Positions 30,961 to 43,948 of a stretch of 64,000 nt of DNA are shown here, piece after piece. The notes under the pieces were generated by a model, which saw only the letters and a program-made list of their open reading frames with translations, was not told where the DNA came from and did not search any database. Every line of letters begins with the position of its first letter. Within the stretch, counting starts at the first letter, position 1. A program made the position numbers and the translations under genes. Source of the DNA: Talinum fruticosum (lineage: Eukaryota; Streptophyta; Magnoliopsida; Caryophyllales; Talinaceae). The stretch covers positions 3,508,001 to 3,572,000 of the forward strand of contig JAITYX010000066.1 in NCBI GenBank assembly GCA_021018815.1, in the 5' to 3' direction.

Positions 30961-31300
30961 ATTTTGGCTTATTATCAAGTGTTGGCTCAATCAGATTTGT
31001 TTGTCATATTTAATTTCTTATATTGATAATGCACAAACATGTGCTACAATACTTGAGAATGCTGATGTGGGAGAAGAAAGAAGTTGCCTTACCGAAGTAA
31101 CCAATGTAGATCCAATGTTGTTTCACATCTCTTATTCTTTGTTTATGTTATAATAATTTTTAGTTACTATTACTTCCTCTTCATGTGGTAGACACTGGTT
31201 GGGGAAGATCACTACATGGGTATGAGCATTGGTTGGTGGTTTGATGAAGAGTTGTTAAACACTTACGTCATTGAACAATATGCTGCCTTAAGGCTTCTAG
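30961..31300. other. Intergenic, nothing recognised
   Basis: AT-rich; may contain further hAT-derived sequence but no motif is clear. Confidence 0.4.
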
Positions 31301-31384
<84 letters not shown>

Positions 31385-31395
31385 CTCTCTCTCTC
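31301..31395. repeat. (TA)n followed by (CT)n microsatellite
   Basis: About 80 bp of TA followed by a short CT run. An apparent ORF across it is a microsatellite artefact. Confidence 0.95.
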
Positions 31396-31839
31396 TTGTG
31401 AACTATTTAAAATAATTTCTATTTGGGTTGTTATTGTATGTGTTGAACACTTAAAACATTTAGTTAATTAGTTCGTGGAAGAATTGTAATGATTATTATG
31501 TTAAAGTTTGGATCTGAACGGTGGCCATATGACACTTGCTAATTATGTTGTTTAGGTTGTATTTGACATATTTGTTGAATTAAACTAAAAATTCAATATG
31601 TTAAAATTGAAAAATATTCAACCTGATCCACTCACTTACTACCTATTTCACCTGTAAGTTATAGGTGGACCGAATAAGGATGACGGATTAAACGGGTGAC
31701 AAGTATAGCAAGTGAAGTAGATCAGATAAGAGGGTTGGATCGGATGGAGGTCCACCCGCTATAAATTTGATCCGTCATCAGGTCTGTTAGATAATGATAA
31801 TGAAGTAATGTTAAGTACATACTTTTGATGAATTTAATG
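31396..31839. other. Intergenic, nothing recognised apart from a short dispersed motif
   Basis: 31615-31790 has 'cggattaaacgggtgac' and 'gggttggatcggatggagg', similar in character to 27330-27400. Confidence 0.4.
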
Positions 31840-33070
31840 ATGACTTTGAGGATGACAACTGGATTAATTCAAATGATAAAAATCTAAATAAGGTAAGACA
31901 ATAGACTAAGAGAATGTAGGGATACCTTTTAAAGGAACAATAGTAACAATGCTAACAATGGGGAGGGATGTAGCTTGCAAGTTGTCGAGGCTGTTAAACC
32001 AGATAAAAAGTCCTGTAAATTGTGTAGAAAATCCTATATCTAGATCAGATGATGAGTTTGAGCTAACAAAAATTAGAAAAAAAGAAAATGGCAACATAAA
32101 TTTCTTAGATGTAAAGGCAAATAATCATGCATAAGGATATAAGTTGAACATGGACATGTCATCCATAAATAAGAACAATTACAAAATATTATTAAGGATT
32201 ATAAAGTATTGAGAAGGGATAGTTTAAGATTTGTGAAGTGTGACAAAGGTAGACTTCAATACTTTTATAAAGAAGAAAAGTGCGAAAGGAGCTTTTGGTC
32301 ATCTAAACTAAGATTGAGGATACCTTATAAATCAACACAATTTAGGACTACATATATTAATACTTTTGGTTATTTAATAAGGGGAGTTGAAGGTGTTAAT
32401 AAATTGATTAGATAAAGAGTATATAGAGACATCCAGGTTGATGCCATTTATGAGGTTAGGGTTTAAAAATATGTTTTTGAAAAAAGATATAAAATATTCA
32501 AGTTTACAATGGCTATGTACCTAATGGTTCATAACAAGGATTTGACACTAATTATTTGAGACTAGGACTTAATTTTATTGTTAAAAGGATTATTATTTGA
32601 GACTAGGACTTAATTTTATTGTTAAAAGGATTATTATTTGAGACTAGGACTTAATTTTATTGTTAAAGGATTATTGGTATGCATTTTTCAGGCAAAACAT
32701 GATGCCAATTATAATATTTGCTACTAGAAACTCCCTATTATACATACTCAAGGGTATGCATATGTGTTTGGGTAGTTTAAAGTAAGGATCCTTAGATCGA
32801 TATATGAAAGTGTTGTCTATTAGCACATGTTAATTACAAGCCTATTGAATGCCCAACTCTTAGTAATAGTAGTTAGGGATTAAAACAACCACATGTATTG
32901 CATGGAGTATAGGGCAAAAAGAGAATTGTGCAAAGTGGACTTGGTTTTTGTAAGGAGTTGGTTAATGATTTACAAATGAGAGACATAAGATTGGACTTTG
33001 ATTTCTGATAAGCAAAGGTTACCATGTTATCTCAAGGTGTGAATGTTTCGATTTAAGTACATTGCTTCAA
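31840..33070 (+). pseudogene. Mutator-like (MULE) transposase remnant
   Basis: Plus-strand frames with stops. At 32209-32340, 'DSLRFVKCDKGRLQYF' followed by 'CERSFWSSKLRLRI' matches the MuDR N-terminal DNA-binding pattern (hydrophobic, KxDK-R, then C-W/S-x-SK). About 32400-32520 resembles the following helical block. Near 32930-33030, 'ELVNDLQMRDIR' and 'LISDKQRL' frames resemble the MULE catalytic segment around the 'ISD-KG' motif. MULE transposases cut and paste with about 9 bp target duplications. TIRs were not found. Confidence 0.5.
32551..32674. repeat. Three tandem copies of a 42 bp repeat inside the MULE remnant
   Basis: 'ttatttgagactaggactt' followed by 'aattttattgttaaaaggat' is repeated three times with almost no change, so the amplification is recent. 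Confidence 0.9.
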
Positions 33071-34029
33071 CAATCTGCTAAAGTAGTTTTTTTTTTAATG
33101 TTTTGAGAATTGTACCTATTATGTTGAATATGTAAGGTCCTATTGATGTAATCAAATTGTTGTTGATGTTTGCAAAAAGCCTTTATTGATTCAACTCTCA
33201 CTAAACTCTTAAAATTATAAGGATATTGTGATCTAAATGAATTCAAATAATATATGATATGATTATAATACAATTTTATGATTCACACGCCATCCATGAT
33301 TCGTAATAAATCTCATAAAGTGGTCATTCATAATTATAATAGATAATTTATTACAATAATATACATTTTACATTAAAGTTTTCAACAAAATATAGTTAAA
33401 TTTAATCTCTGTAACATTTATAAGTGTTTATTAAGACTTTTATTCTTATAAAAATAATTTTCACTATTCTAAATAGATTGTAAAATTTTACAATCCTCGA
33501 TTTGATTTTATAATTCTCATTTTAATTATTTTCGATCAATTCAACTAAGATATCGATTTTAATAACCTTTGTAATAACTAGGATTATAAACATGCATAAA
33601 TATATTACATCTTTAGGTCAAACTATATGTCAAAGAACATTGACAAAGCTTGAAAAAGCTAAGGACTAATCAAGATATTTAAGTGAAAGAAAGATTAGTA
33701 GCAATGGACATTATAATATGAGACATAGGACGGAAGTGTTCATTGTTGACATTGCTGAGTCATATTCCATATCCTCATTCTCTTACAGTGATGAGAGAGG
33801 AAAAATAGAACATGTTAAATATATTGATGAGTGTTACAACACGGAGAACCTTATAAAAACATATGCATATCGATAAGGAGAACGTGCGGGAAAGAGCTTA
33901 AGGTGATGCAATCCCCAACTTAAAGTTCAAGGCAAGAGGAAAATTAACCAACTTGAGTTTAACATTTTCATAATTGTCAAAAAGAGGAAGGTTAATTCAT
34001 TACGTAATATATGATCATCTCTTATATTA
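33071..34029. other. AT-rich intergenic stretch, nothing recognised
   Basis: No supported gene or repeat. Confidence 0.5.
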
Positions 34030-34439
34030 AAAAATCTCAAGGCGTCAAAAAGTGCACCGGGTCTTAGGGCTCGAGGCATGAGCTCTGAGGCAAGGCACAT
34101 GCTTTTTGAAGTCAAGTGCACTTTTTATATAAAATTCTTAAAAATAATTCTCAATTCATATTTTTTTGACAAATAAGTAAGATAGACAATCAACTAAGTG
34201 ATTAGACATCATTTTAACTAAAAAACACTACATGTAGTCTATGATATAATAATCTAACATTATATCTCAAATCACACACTTAAGATAGTTTTTAGTTATA
34301 GAACTCTAGAGCAAAACAAGTGACCATAGTCATAGAAGGAAAGCATAAAAAACAACGCAAAAAGCAAAGTATTTCATAAACCCCCAAAGGTCAAATACGC
34401 ATCGTCACACTATCTAACCACATGCTCTTCTTGCACATC

Positions 34440-37400
34440 ATCATCATCATTATCCAACTCTAACTCCTCTCCATCTTGAATATTCCCTTTTGTTTAAGTT
34501 CCTCTTCCTTATGTTCATCACTCAACGATTTAAAAAAATCGCCAAAGGCAGACCTACGTTAAGATAACTCTTCTTTGAAACACTTTGGTAGTGCTTCGAA
34601 TCAAAGTTTAAGTAAATAATGAATCGGAGCACATGGAACATGAATTTATACTTTTGTGACTGAAAGTATATATATTTATGATGGCAGTTGGGGCATATTT
34701 AAAGTTGAGATCGAGAAGATTTAGATCCGGAGGCTTGAGTTAGAGTTTTTCCTTTGTCCTTCACTAAAGCTCTAATGATATTTGATGATCCTGTCTACCT
34801 TGTGTCATAACGAGAGTTATTTGCCCCGAAGTTTGACCAATAGTTGGCCAAGTCAAAGTATCCCCCTCAAATACAAACTCATTGCCATTTAAATCATCTT
34901 CCATTATTCCTAACCACAATCCATTACTATCATTAATTTCTTTCAAAAGGAAGGGATCTTTGGATATGTTATCTTAGCATATGCGTTTTAACACATGATT
35001 TGATTCGACAAATACTGAATCATTCAATTGGGATCATACCAATCTCTTTATCTTCTTGGTGTGAAGCTATTAACAAAGTAGTAGGCTTAATTACTCACTA
35101 ATAGAATAATAATAATTATAAAATGGCCTAGTAGACAATTTTTTGAAAGCCATAACTAACGTATCAAAAAACACTGTAACATTCCCTAGTAATATAAGTG
35201 AATCTAAGATTCCTTTCGACAACTTCTTCAAATTCGACGCCAATGATCAATGTGTACTCCAAAATAAATTAGAATCAATACCCCTTAGAATTATAAAACT
35301 AATAAGTTTGATTTGTAAAGTTTGACAATAATATTCTTATAAAAAGATAGTGTTGTCTTTTGCCTTGTAACCACGGGCTTTCCAAAGAGACTCTCAATAG
35401 TTCTCTATTTTAAAATTAGGAAGTTACCTTATCTTGATCACCAAATATAGAATCATCTTTGAAATGTAATCAAACAAACAAACCATTTTCACTTTGTCAC
35501 AATATCGGTTAACATTTGTATTTGAGTAATTCATTTTCGAATCCAAATAGTGGTCTGCTGCATGTAAAGATTGATGAAATTGACATTCTCATCTTGCATA
35601 AAAACTTGAATGCTATCTCATAATTATCCTCATTCTTTTGAAAACAATTAGCAGTAGCTTCCTTAGCTTTATCATAGCCTCATATATATAACCCATAGGC
35701 GGTTTTGTTTCTCAATTAACCATGCAAAAACCTTGACAAAAAAACCTATCATTTTAAGAGCATAGAGAATCAATAATTATCTTGCAAGACATAATTTACT
35801 ATCTTCTTCCCCTAGCATCCTTTTTACCATTTGCTTTTATTCCATTGTTGAGAAGTCATGATCTTCCTCAAATTGTTTGTTTTAGTGAATAAGGGAAAAA
35901 GTGATAAATGATATAGCAATCCAGGCATAACAGGCCTATATAAGTTCCTTTAGTTAGTGAATCACCTCATCAAATTCATAAAGGTACAAAGCTATGGATA
36001 TAAGCATTGACAAACATACTCTTCTTTAGAGTACTATTGACTTTTTTGATATTATTTCCAATATCTTCCAATATAAGATCAATGCAATGTGAGACACATG
36101 AAGTTCAAAAGAAATGTTGCCTCTTAGCCCCATTAATAGTTTTCCTAAAATCAAATTAATTTATGGATGGAAATATGGAATAAGTAGCTAAGTAATAGAA
36201 ATTAGAAATTATAACATTGATAATAATTTTTTACCCGCCTTAACGTAATTGTATGCATTGTCCATCACCACTTGGACCATATTCTCCTTTTCAATCTCCT
36301 CCACCATATCATTTAGAACCATGAACAAAAGGGTTGAATCATTTACAACTTTAGAGACATTTCTTGATCTAATGAAAGTGACCCTTTTGGAGAGTTTACA
36401 AGAAAGTTGACAATATCCTTTTGAAGCTGCTATCACACCATCCATTGAATAAGATTAAATAATATATTTGTGCCCATTGTTTCTTATGCTCCTCTATTGC
36501 CTTCTTGGTCTCCTCTACTTCTTTCTTGAGAAAAGGAATTCCCAACTTATACGTGGAGGTTGGTTTCAATCTAAGGCAAAAGTGGTCAATAAATTAAATG
36601 GCATCAACAAAACTATTAAGCGTGGCCGCATAGAAAAGAATCTCGACATCTTAAAACCACCTAGCTAGGTCTCTACAAGCCTTTTTTTCTTAACTCTTTC
36701 TTGCATAGTTTATTTAGTGTAATTTGTCTTCCATGGTCCTTTCTACCCTTCACAACATGCACTTGATTAGGCATAAAGAGCATATCCAATGGATCTTTTT
36801 GCTTGAGTTTCTTATAAGGTATGCTAATATTTTCCTTAGCCTTTATCCCACCTAGGGGTGTGAACAATCCGAGTCAAGGCTCGGACTCGGGCTCGGGCTC
36901 AATCTCGAGCTGGACTCAACTTGGTTAGATTTTATCTCGACTCGAAGCTCAATGATACTTTAAAGTTTAGGCTCGGGCTCAAGCTCGACTAATAATTATA
37001 GTTTTATGTTTGTTTTTGCTTTTAAAAGTTTCTAAATAGGTTAATCAAAGTTAAAATTCGTATTTTTAAATTAGACTCAAGAAATAGGGGTTTGAATGAA
37101 AATATTGTTGATCTAAATGGTAACACTCTTCACACAAGTACTTGCTAAAAAATTAAAACAATTGATCTAAATCAAGCCAAACCAACCTGAGCCAAACTAA
37201 GCCTTGCAATTCTTAAGCAAGGCTCGATGAGTGTTTAAGTCGGCTCACACTCGACTCGACTTTGATTTAAGTTGAGCCTGAGCCGAGCTTTAACTGAGTA
37301 GAAATTGAGCACTCGATAAGTCGGTTCAGACTTACCACTTTTAGGATTTATCTCAACACATTCTTTATCTCGCAAAATAGCCTTGCCTAGACATCTCATA

Positions 37401-37650
37401 ATACTCCTTGATTGCTTTTTTCCCTCTCCATGTATTATCAAGTTTATTCTCTAACATGCTCTGGGATCTTTCTACAACCTAGTGCATTTTGATATGCATA
37501 AGCTAAGTGTTGCTTAAGCCAAAAGAGCTTCCTCCATAGTCGTCATTCTACAAAAGTTGCAAAATAAATTATTGTTATTACTTTCATCTTACTTTCCATA
37601 CTTCCTTCGGAGTCTAAAATCTCTAGATGAGATCGAATTTGGATACATCC
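34440..37650 (-). pseudogene. hAT-family transposase remnant (BED, DUF659-like, C-terminal part), interrupted
   Basis: Read on the minus strand from 37650: a BED-type N-terminus ('LKQHLAYAYQNALGCRKI' leading to 'PEHVRE', about 37560-37455). After an inserted repeat (36854-37343) follow 'RKDHGRQITLNKLCKKEL' (about 36760-36690), a DUF659-like block with 'SFIRSRNVSKVV'-type text and 'VQVVMDNAYNYVKAGK' (36270-36225), and near 34946-34764 a C-terminal acidic stretch ('GLWLGIMEDDLNGNEFVFEG'). The order fits plant hAT transposases. Stops and frameshifts throughout. A second copy of the BED segment lies at 57873-58075, on the far side of the CACTA element. Confidence 0.7.
36854..37343. mobile_element. 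Insertion rich in 'gctcgggctcaagctcgac' within the hAT gene
   Basis: Starts 'aggggtgtgaacaatccgag' and ends 'gtcggttcagacttaccact' before 'tttagga'. The ends are weakly inverted (GGGGTGTGAA against AAAGTGGTAAG). It separates two parts of the hAT frame, so it is an insertion of about 490 bp. The style, with a repeated clamped 'ctcgggctc' near both ends, is that of common plant hAT-type MITEs. Confidence 0.5.
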
Positions 37651-37779
37651 TCCATTGAAAGCCAAATAGCCAACTATCACTACAATCTACAATGATTTTT
37701 ACAATAAAGGAAAACGCAACTAACACTACTAGAGGAACCACTTTTAATTACGATTAAAAATGACCTTTAACTACGGTTA

Positions 37780-38015
37780 ACCGGCCTTGTGTATGTGGCC
37801 GTCGTTGTATGTAGCATCTTTAACTACGGTTCAAAAATCGTAGTAAAGATCATCTATGACAACGGTTCAAATGGAAAAACCGTCATCATAGGTCACTCTA
37901 TGACGACGGTTCTTACATTAGAACCGTCGTCATAGGTCCTGCACTGAACAATTGCCAAAACATGTAGGAATGGGCATATGATGACGGTTCTAATGTAAGA
38001 ACTGTTGTCATAGGT
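37780..38015. repeat. CACTA left subterminal repeats
   Basis: Several copies of 'tatgacgacggttct' and its complement 'agaaccgtcgtcatagg', arranged head to head with short loops (for example 37903-37940). Such arrays are the transposase-binding region of CACTA elements. Confidence 0.8.
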
Positions 38016-39422
38016 CTATATTTTTTAATAGATTATTTTGTTTTCCGTTCCCCTTGTACAAAATACACTCCAAAATACATCACAACTTATTATACAACAA
38101 CCACCAACACCCTCAATTTTCCAATATATACAAAAATTTCCAACTTACCGCAACCACAACAAAAGTTCCATCTTGAATAAGTTCTCAACACAATTCCATA
38201 TTTCACAATAAGTTCCAACAAAGAATATTTACAAATGACGTGAAATATAATACAAAGAGTACTCTTCTTTCAGTATTTAATGTGAAGAAGTTCATCTCTC
38301 CTCTTGAAACTTTGTGGTATAAACTGATTTCAATGTTTTTGCCCCAAGGAAAATCTCTATTTCCTAAAGTGATGATTTTGTAGTAGATTTAGTCATGTGA
38401 TTGTCTTTATGACGATATTGCTTGCTTGGAGTTGTTGCAGAGGTAGCCTGGACAACATATATATATCATATTTGCAGTCCACACTACCTTTGCAAGAACT
38501 CCAAGCAAGCAATACAATCATAAAGCAAGCACATAACTCAATCTACTAAAAAGCATCACATGAGAAAAATAGAGATGATCAACCTTTGGTATAAATATTG
38601 AAATCATTTAAAACACAAAGTTTCAAGAGAAAGAGATGGACTTTTTGACATAAGTATTGAAAAAGGAATACACAAACAGGACATCGTACCAACAATCTCT
38701 ATTTCCTTAGTCATTGTCCCAAAGTGATGCTTCTCTTATGTACTTGTTCGCTTAGAGTTCGTGCGGGGGTAGACCGGACAACAAGAAACTTAATAACTAT
38801 GGAAAACATTAAGCGGGGAAGAGATTAGAGATTTGCAACCAAAACCGAGAAAAGCATTAAGCAACAATTATCCACAAGAAATATGCACAAGAAACTTTAC
38901 TTCAAAGGCTTAGTCCTTTGATCCTCATCGAATGAGGATCTTCTACCCTTCCATTAGAGAGCTTAGTCCTTATTTTGCTTCTTGGAGTTTGTGCAGGGTA
39001 GAGGTTCTACCACATAAAAGCGAGGAAAATATTATACGGGAGCCGATATTTAGCAACCAAAGCGAGAAAAGTGTTAAGTAACAAATATTCACAAGAAACA
39101 TTACTCGAATGATGGCCTTCATCAAATGATGATCTTCTAACCTTCCAATTGGACAGCTCAGCCTTATTTTGATCCTTATCGAACAATCATCTGTTTACAT
39201 GAATACTACAAGTCAAAAAATAATGAAAACCAAGCTACAATTTCTAAAACAAGAAACAATACCGGATTTCATTCGGAATAAAATTAATGTTCCTACCGAA
39301 TTGATATAATTATATGGTTTATGCCTTTTCCCCCTCCTTTAGACTTATCTTCAATATATATTCCCTCTTGATGGTCAACCCTTAAATACAATTCTTTAAA
39401 ATTAGGATCCTCATTTTCCACA
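38016..39422. other. CACTA left internal region, no gene recognised
   Basis: A 'gaagttcatctc...' / 'gcaagaactccaagcaagca' sequence is repeated in inverted and direct forms (for example 38410-38520 and 38740-38770), and 38880-39200 has two related segments with 'aagaaac(t)ttac' and 'gaggatcttctaccctt'. The end of the transposase gene may lie close to 39422, but no domain is visible. Confidence 0.4.
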
Positions 39423-40800
39423 TGTAAGACCCGTAATTTTGGATTATGTAGTTATATGAGTTACATTAATTATTTAGCCTTAAGTAGTTAAAGTGGGTCG
39501 AGTTACTAGGATATCTACGTGGTTAGATGTTCGTAAATTTATTTGGGCGAATTATTATTAGTGAAGCGTAACTATAATTAGTGAAGCGTATTAATTCTTT
39601 CCTCCGAATTCTCCGCCCGAACTAGCTAAATAAAAACCCGAGTTAGACTTGGTAGAGTGGGTCCGATAATTATTAATTAAACCGACCTTTTTCCTAATAT
39701 TTCTACTTAGTTAAAAAAAAAAAAGAAAAGAAGAAGGGGGACAAAGAGATAAGAAGAGGGGAGCAAGTACATGTTAGCGAGCAAATTAGGATTAATGGAA
39801 AGGAGGAGGAGTGGCTCCTTCCGGAAAAGCCACGAAAGAAAAAGGGAACCGGTTGAAGGAGAAGCGAGAGAGGGCTCGGGGAAAAGAAGAAGCAGAGAAG
39901 CGAAGAAGAAGGGGGAAATGAAGAGGAAGCGGGAGATAGGGTAAGAGAGGGAGCGAGAGATTGAGAGGGAGGACGAGAACGGAGCGAGAGGGAGAACACG
40001 AGAGAGAGATGGAGCGGCTGCGATTGCTAAAGAGAAGAAGAGGAGGCCAGTGGCACACTTGAACGGAGACGACCGACGAGCTGAAAGTGAAAGGCCGACG
40101 GGCGAGAGTCGGTGAGCGAACGAGGGTCACGGGAAGCAGAGAAAGCGAGAGAAATTGACCGAGCAAGGAAGAGGAATTGCAGCAGCGACAACCGACAGGG
40201 AGGACAAAGGCGAATAGGAAGTGAAGGGGGCGAGAGGCTAAGCGGGAATCGGGCAAAGGGAAACCGAGACCAAGGAGAATGGGAGTAGCGAGAGTAAGAC
40301 AGAGAAAGACAGAGAAAGAACGGGAAGAAGAGGAGGGCAAGGAACCCAATTTGAATTCATCCAAATCAGATTCCAAACCCTAGAACTTGAGGTGGGTAGT
40401 CTTATATGCTAAATTTATAGTAATTGCGAACTCAATTGAATTTTGTTATGAATATTGAATGTTTGTGCTTGTTAAACGAATTTAGTAGTTGTTAGAAGTT
40501 GAAATTAGGAGCCTTGAAGGGACTTGGTAGTTGTTTAGGCCTAAATTGGGAACCCGGGAATTCAAATGAAGTTAGGTTGCTTAGGTCTAGTGAGTAACAT
40601 CGAGATTTCGATCGATCGGGGATGAGCACGTTGTGATTTGGGCATAGATTATGAATTAATGTTTCGATTGAACCCTTAAGGACTTCCCAAATTCTCTGCG
40701 TTGGAAGATAGCTATTGATATTGGAGACAATGATTTGGAGTATAAAGGGGAGTATGAGTTTATCTTGATTCGAGCACAATCGAGGCGTGGATCTAACAAG

Positions 40801-40963
40801 CGGGTGATGTTCGGTTAAATTGAGTTTAGAATATATCTAAATCCTTGAGAGCAAATTACACTTGGAGATGAATGGAGCTGGTGATGTTAGGTTAAATTGA
40901 GTTTAGAAGATATCTAAATCCTTGAGAGCAAATTATACTCGGAGATGAATGGAGCTAGAGGAA
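40801..40963. repeat. Tandem duplication of about 82 bp inside the large LTR
   Basis: 'ggtgatgtt(c/a)ggttaaattg' to 'gagatgaatggagct' occurs twice in direct succession with few changes. Confidence 0.85.
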
Positions 40964-41274
40964 TTTTAGTAGTGAAGTAAGAATCGAGCTACCGACTAAG
41001 TTTGAGTAAGAAGAGTTGATTAGTAATGTGGAGCCGTAATCGGAGAACATTAAAGCAAATATGGTAAATTGTGAGAAGTTGGGACACGTGAGATTAATGG
41101 TAACTACTTGTGGTTATTGTGACTCGAAAAAGGAATTAATGTTACTAAATTGATAGATTTAGAAAGGCATAGTCGGAAAGGAGCTAAGGAAGACTGTGTG
41201 TGTTGAGTTGTGATTAATTGTGCTAAGTGATTGTGCTAAATGATGTTCAAAAGTTAGTTTTGAAAGAAGTTCTA

Positions 41275-42809
41275 TGAAGGTTTGCTCTTGGAGAGAGTTA
41301 GTCACCCTAAAGAGGGGCTGAATAGGCTGATGAGGAAATTTAAATAATAAAAGGAAGAATTAAGCTAAAAGCCGACTTTGAAGTAATCCGAGTCTAGATT
41401 GGACTCGGAAAAGTGATAACTCGAAATTACGTGGAAACCCTCCTAGGGCAGAAAACCACGACCAATGCTAATCCAAGCACCAAGTCAAATCCACTATTTT
41501 GAATCCACAAAATACGAGTAGACAGACTTAACCGTAATTGCTCTCTTAAACAATTCCTTACAAGGTTTTCCTAGACTCGAAATTCCCTTATCCGATCTAG
41601 TACTTCCGCCTGACGTAACCTTTACTGACTAGGGACAACTGGGCTGACTTAACTCTTATAGCTCGGTCAAGGAACCTTACTCGAAAGTAAGAAGAGAAGT
41701 TGTGACTGATTACAAGACCTTACGACTCGGAAAGATGTTAAGTACGAGTTGGAGTTGTAAATAGAAGATTGAATATGAATACAAAGACTTTTGCTTAAGT
41801 ATGTGTATGATAATGATTCCAGCAATCTTCAAGTCTTAAGAGTTGGCTTCGTTTATAGATGACCACGCAGATTAGCCATTGTGACTAGCTTCGATTGGAA
41901 GTCTTTTGTGACCGTTGTAAAGGTTGTTCTAAGTCACTCGGAAAAGATCCGTTGAGTTGTGAACGTTGTGCAACAGCTCTTGACTCCTTAGGATGTCCCA
42001 ATCCACTGGTGGTGTCTCGAAAAATAGAGTGGAAACCACCGTTGAGCTTGGTGTTGAAGATTTCCAATTTTGGAAATAGACAACCTTGACAAAGTTTCGG
42101 GCCTTGGTCAAAAGTAGAAAAAGCCTTGTCTGCTGGTGATTTGACAACTTGAAGCTAGTTACTTTTGTAATTCAAAAGTAGGATAACCTTATTTAAATAA
42201 CCTACAAAAGTAAATCAATTTGGTTCTCAAAGTATAAAATACTTTGGTCCAAGATTAGACACAGATAAAAATTTAATTAAGATAATTAAGTGTATAATTA
42301 TCCGAGTCCTGGGAGAGTGGAATTTTCTAAGTCTAATATTCATTATACTTAAATTCCAACTAAGTCGATCTAGGCATAACTCAAATCGGATAAAGAATAT
42401 TAGAGTAGTACTGCTTGATCTAGACTAACAAAGTTTAAACGAAACAAGTCGACTTGGAAAGATGAATTACAACCGTAATTCACTTAGAACTTAAAATATG
42501 AAGTCGAACTCGAATATAAGAATGTTAGAGTGATTACTTGAACATGCGATATATCCGAATGTTGTCCGAGTGACTCGGAACTACGGATGTAGAAAGATGA
42601 TCAATGAGTATGCTTTTTGAGTCGATCATAATCAAATGAAAACAAATACAATAATTTCGTAACACTTAGAAAAGATTCTATACCGCTCGGAAAAGTTTCT
42701 ATATCACTTAGAATGACTTGTAATCAAAACTTATAAGAGATGGAGTTTTATACCTGATTCCTTGACAGTCACTCGGAATGTTACTCATGCACGATCTAAG
42801 TCTTCAATC
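41275..42809 (-). repeat. 3' LTR of the nested copia element
   Basis: On the minus strand it begins 'TGAAGACTTAGATCGTGCAT' next to a PPT and ends 'CCTTCA'. Many 'actcgga' motifs. The same LTR family occurs in plus orientation at 63465-64000. Confidence 0.75.
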
Positions 42810-42811
42810 TC

Positions 42812-42824
42812 CCCTTTTGATAAA
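42812..42824 (-). promoter_or_regulatory. Polypurine tract of the nested copia element
   Basis: Minus-strand 'AAAAGGGGAGAT' lies immediately upstream of the 3' LTR start, as expected for second-strand priming. Confidence 0.75.
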
Positions 42825-43940
42825 AGACATTCTTTACTCGGATACAAACTTTGTTAGTGATAAAAATCCTGAGTTTTCATTCTTTCTCAACAAACATGTC
42901 GAGAAAGTAGAGTTTAGATTACATCGAGCTAAAAGATGAAATATCGCATAGAAATGAAGTGAAGCAAACTTAGAGTATTGCGTATATCGGAGCAAACAAA
43001 AAAATGTAACCGAGTTGATAAGAAAAAAATGAAGTATCCGTAACACGCGGAAGATGAACTTAGAAGAAATAGCTTGAAACTCAGAAATCACTTCATTAAT
43101 ATTTACACAGAAAAATATATACACAAAAAAATGAGAGAAAAGAAAATCTCCCCTAAACAAGACAACATAAATTTTCTAACTCTTCTCCCCTTGCCTTTCA
43201 AGAAAAAAACAAAAAATAAACAAAACAGGGGAAGAAGGTATCAAGAAGATACAGATGTGTATGTCTGGACAAAAAAAAAAAAAAAGAAAATTTCTAAGAT
43301 GGAGGGGAGGGAGCAGTCTGAGTCGAGGTGGGTGGACAAGCAGTGCGCCTTTTCCGATAAGATCATTATGAAGTTGAAGATCGAGAAGGTGACAACACTC
43401 GGTATCTCCGGGATGGGCTCAGCTCGAGTAGGCGACCCGGAACCAAGTCGTCCAGAGGTTCATCTGCCTGAAACTCGACCGAGGGAGGTGCTTGCTCGGA
43501 CCGGACGGCTACTGACTCGTCCTCGGTCGCGAGGTCTTCGATCCACTCGGACTACTGTCCGAGCCGATCGGTCCCGGTTGTAGGATAGGAGCACCTTGTC
43601 CCTCTCGCTGCTCGCTCCTTTGGCTTCTTCTTTCTCCCCTTCCTCCTTCTCCTCGGATGGAGTTGCCTCAGCCATGCAGCTCCTCTTCTTTTCTTCTTCT
43701 TCCTCTCCTCCGGAGGATGATTTGGCTGGGCTCGAGGATTCCTCGAAGTGTTTGAGTCGACCGGATCCTCGAGCAGCCTTGGAGCACCATTCTTAGAGGA
43801 GCTCTATGATTTCCTTATGCTCCTTGACAAGTGCTTTCATCTCAAGAAGCACATCTTGCTGCTCTCTCGATTTGGGACTCGAGCAGTCTTTTGATTGATG
43901 GTCATAGACCGTAGGACAATCTTGAATGACCGGAGGATGT
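42825..43940. other. Extra 3' region of the copia element, no domain recognised
   Basis: Between the PPT and the extra ORF. It contains a poly-A run (43270-43285) and a Ser/Arg-rich stretch with opposite-strand frames (43460-43800) of no known family. Confidence 0.4.
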
Positions 43941-43948
43941 CCTTGAGT

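Noticed and set aside
31216..31401. Frame with repeated Tyr-Ile
   Set aside because: Translation of (TA)n, not a gene.
37724..38015. CRISPR-like array (repeated palindromic 'gacggttct' motifs)
   Set aside because: Spacing and inverted arrangement are those of CACTA subterminal transposase-binding repeats, and the DNA is plant.
39792..40376. 194-codon minus-strand open frame, Leu/Ser/Pro-rich
   Set aside because: It is the complement of a purine-rich low-complexity stretch inside an LTR; no domain and no supporting signals.
43460..43800. Arg/Ser-rich frames on both strands
   Set aside because: Low-complexity part of the copia extra region; no domain.
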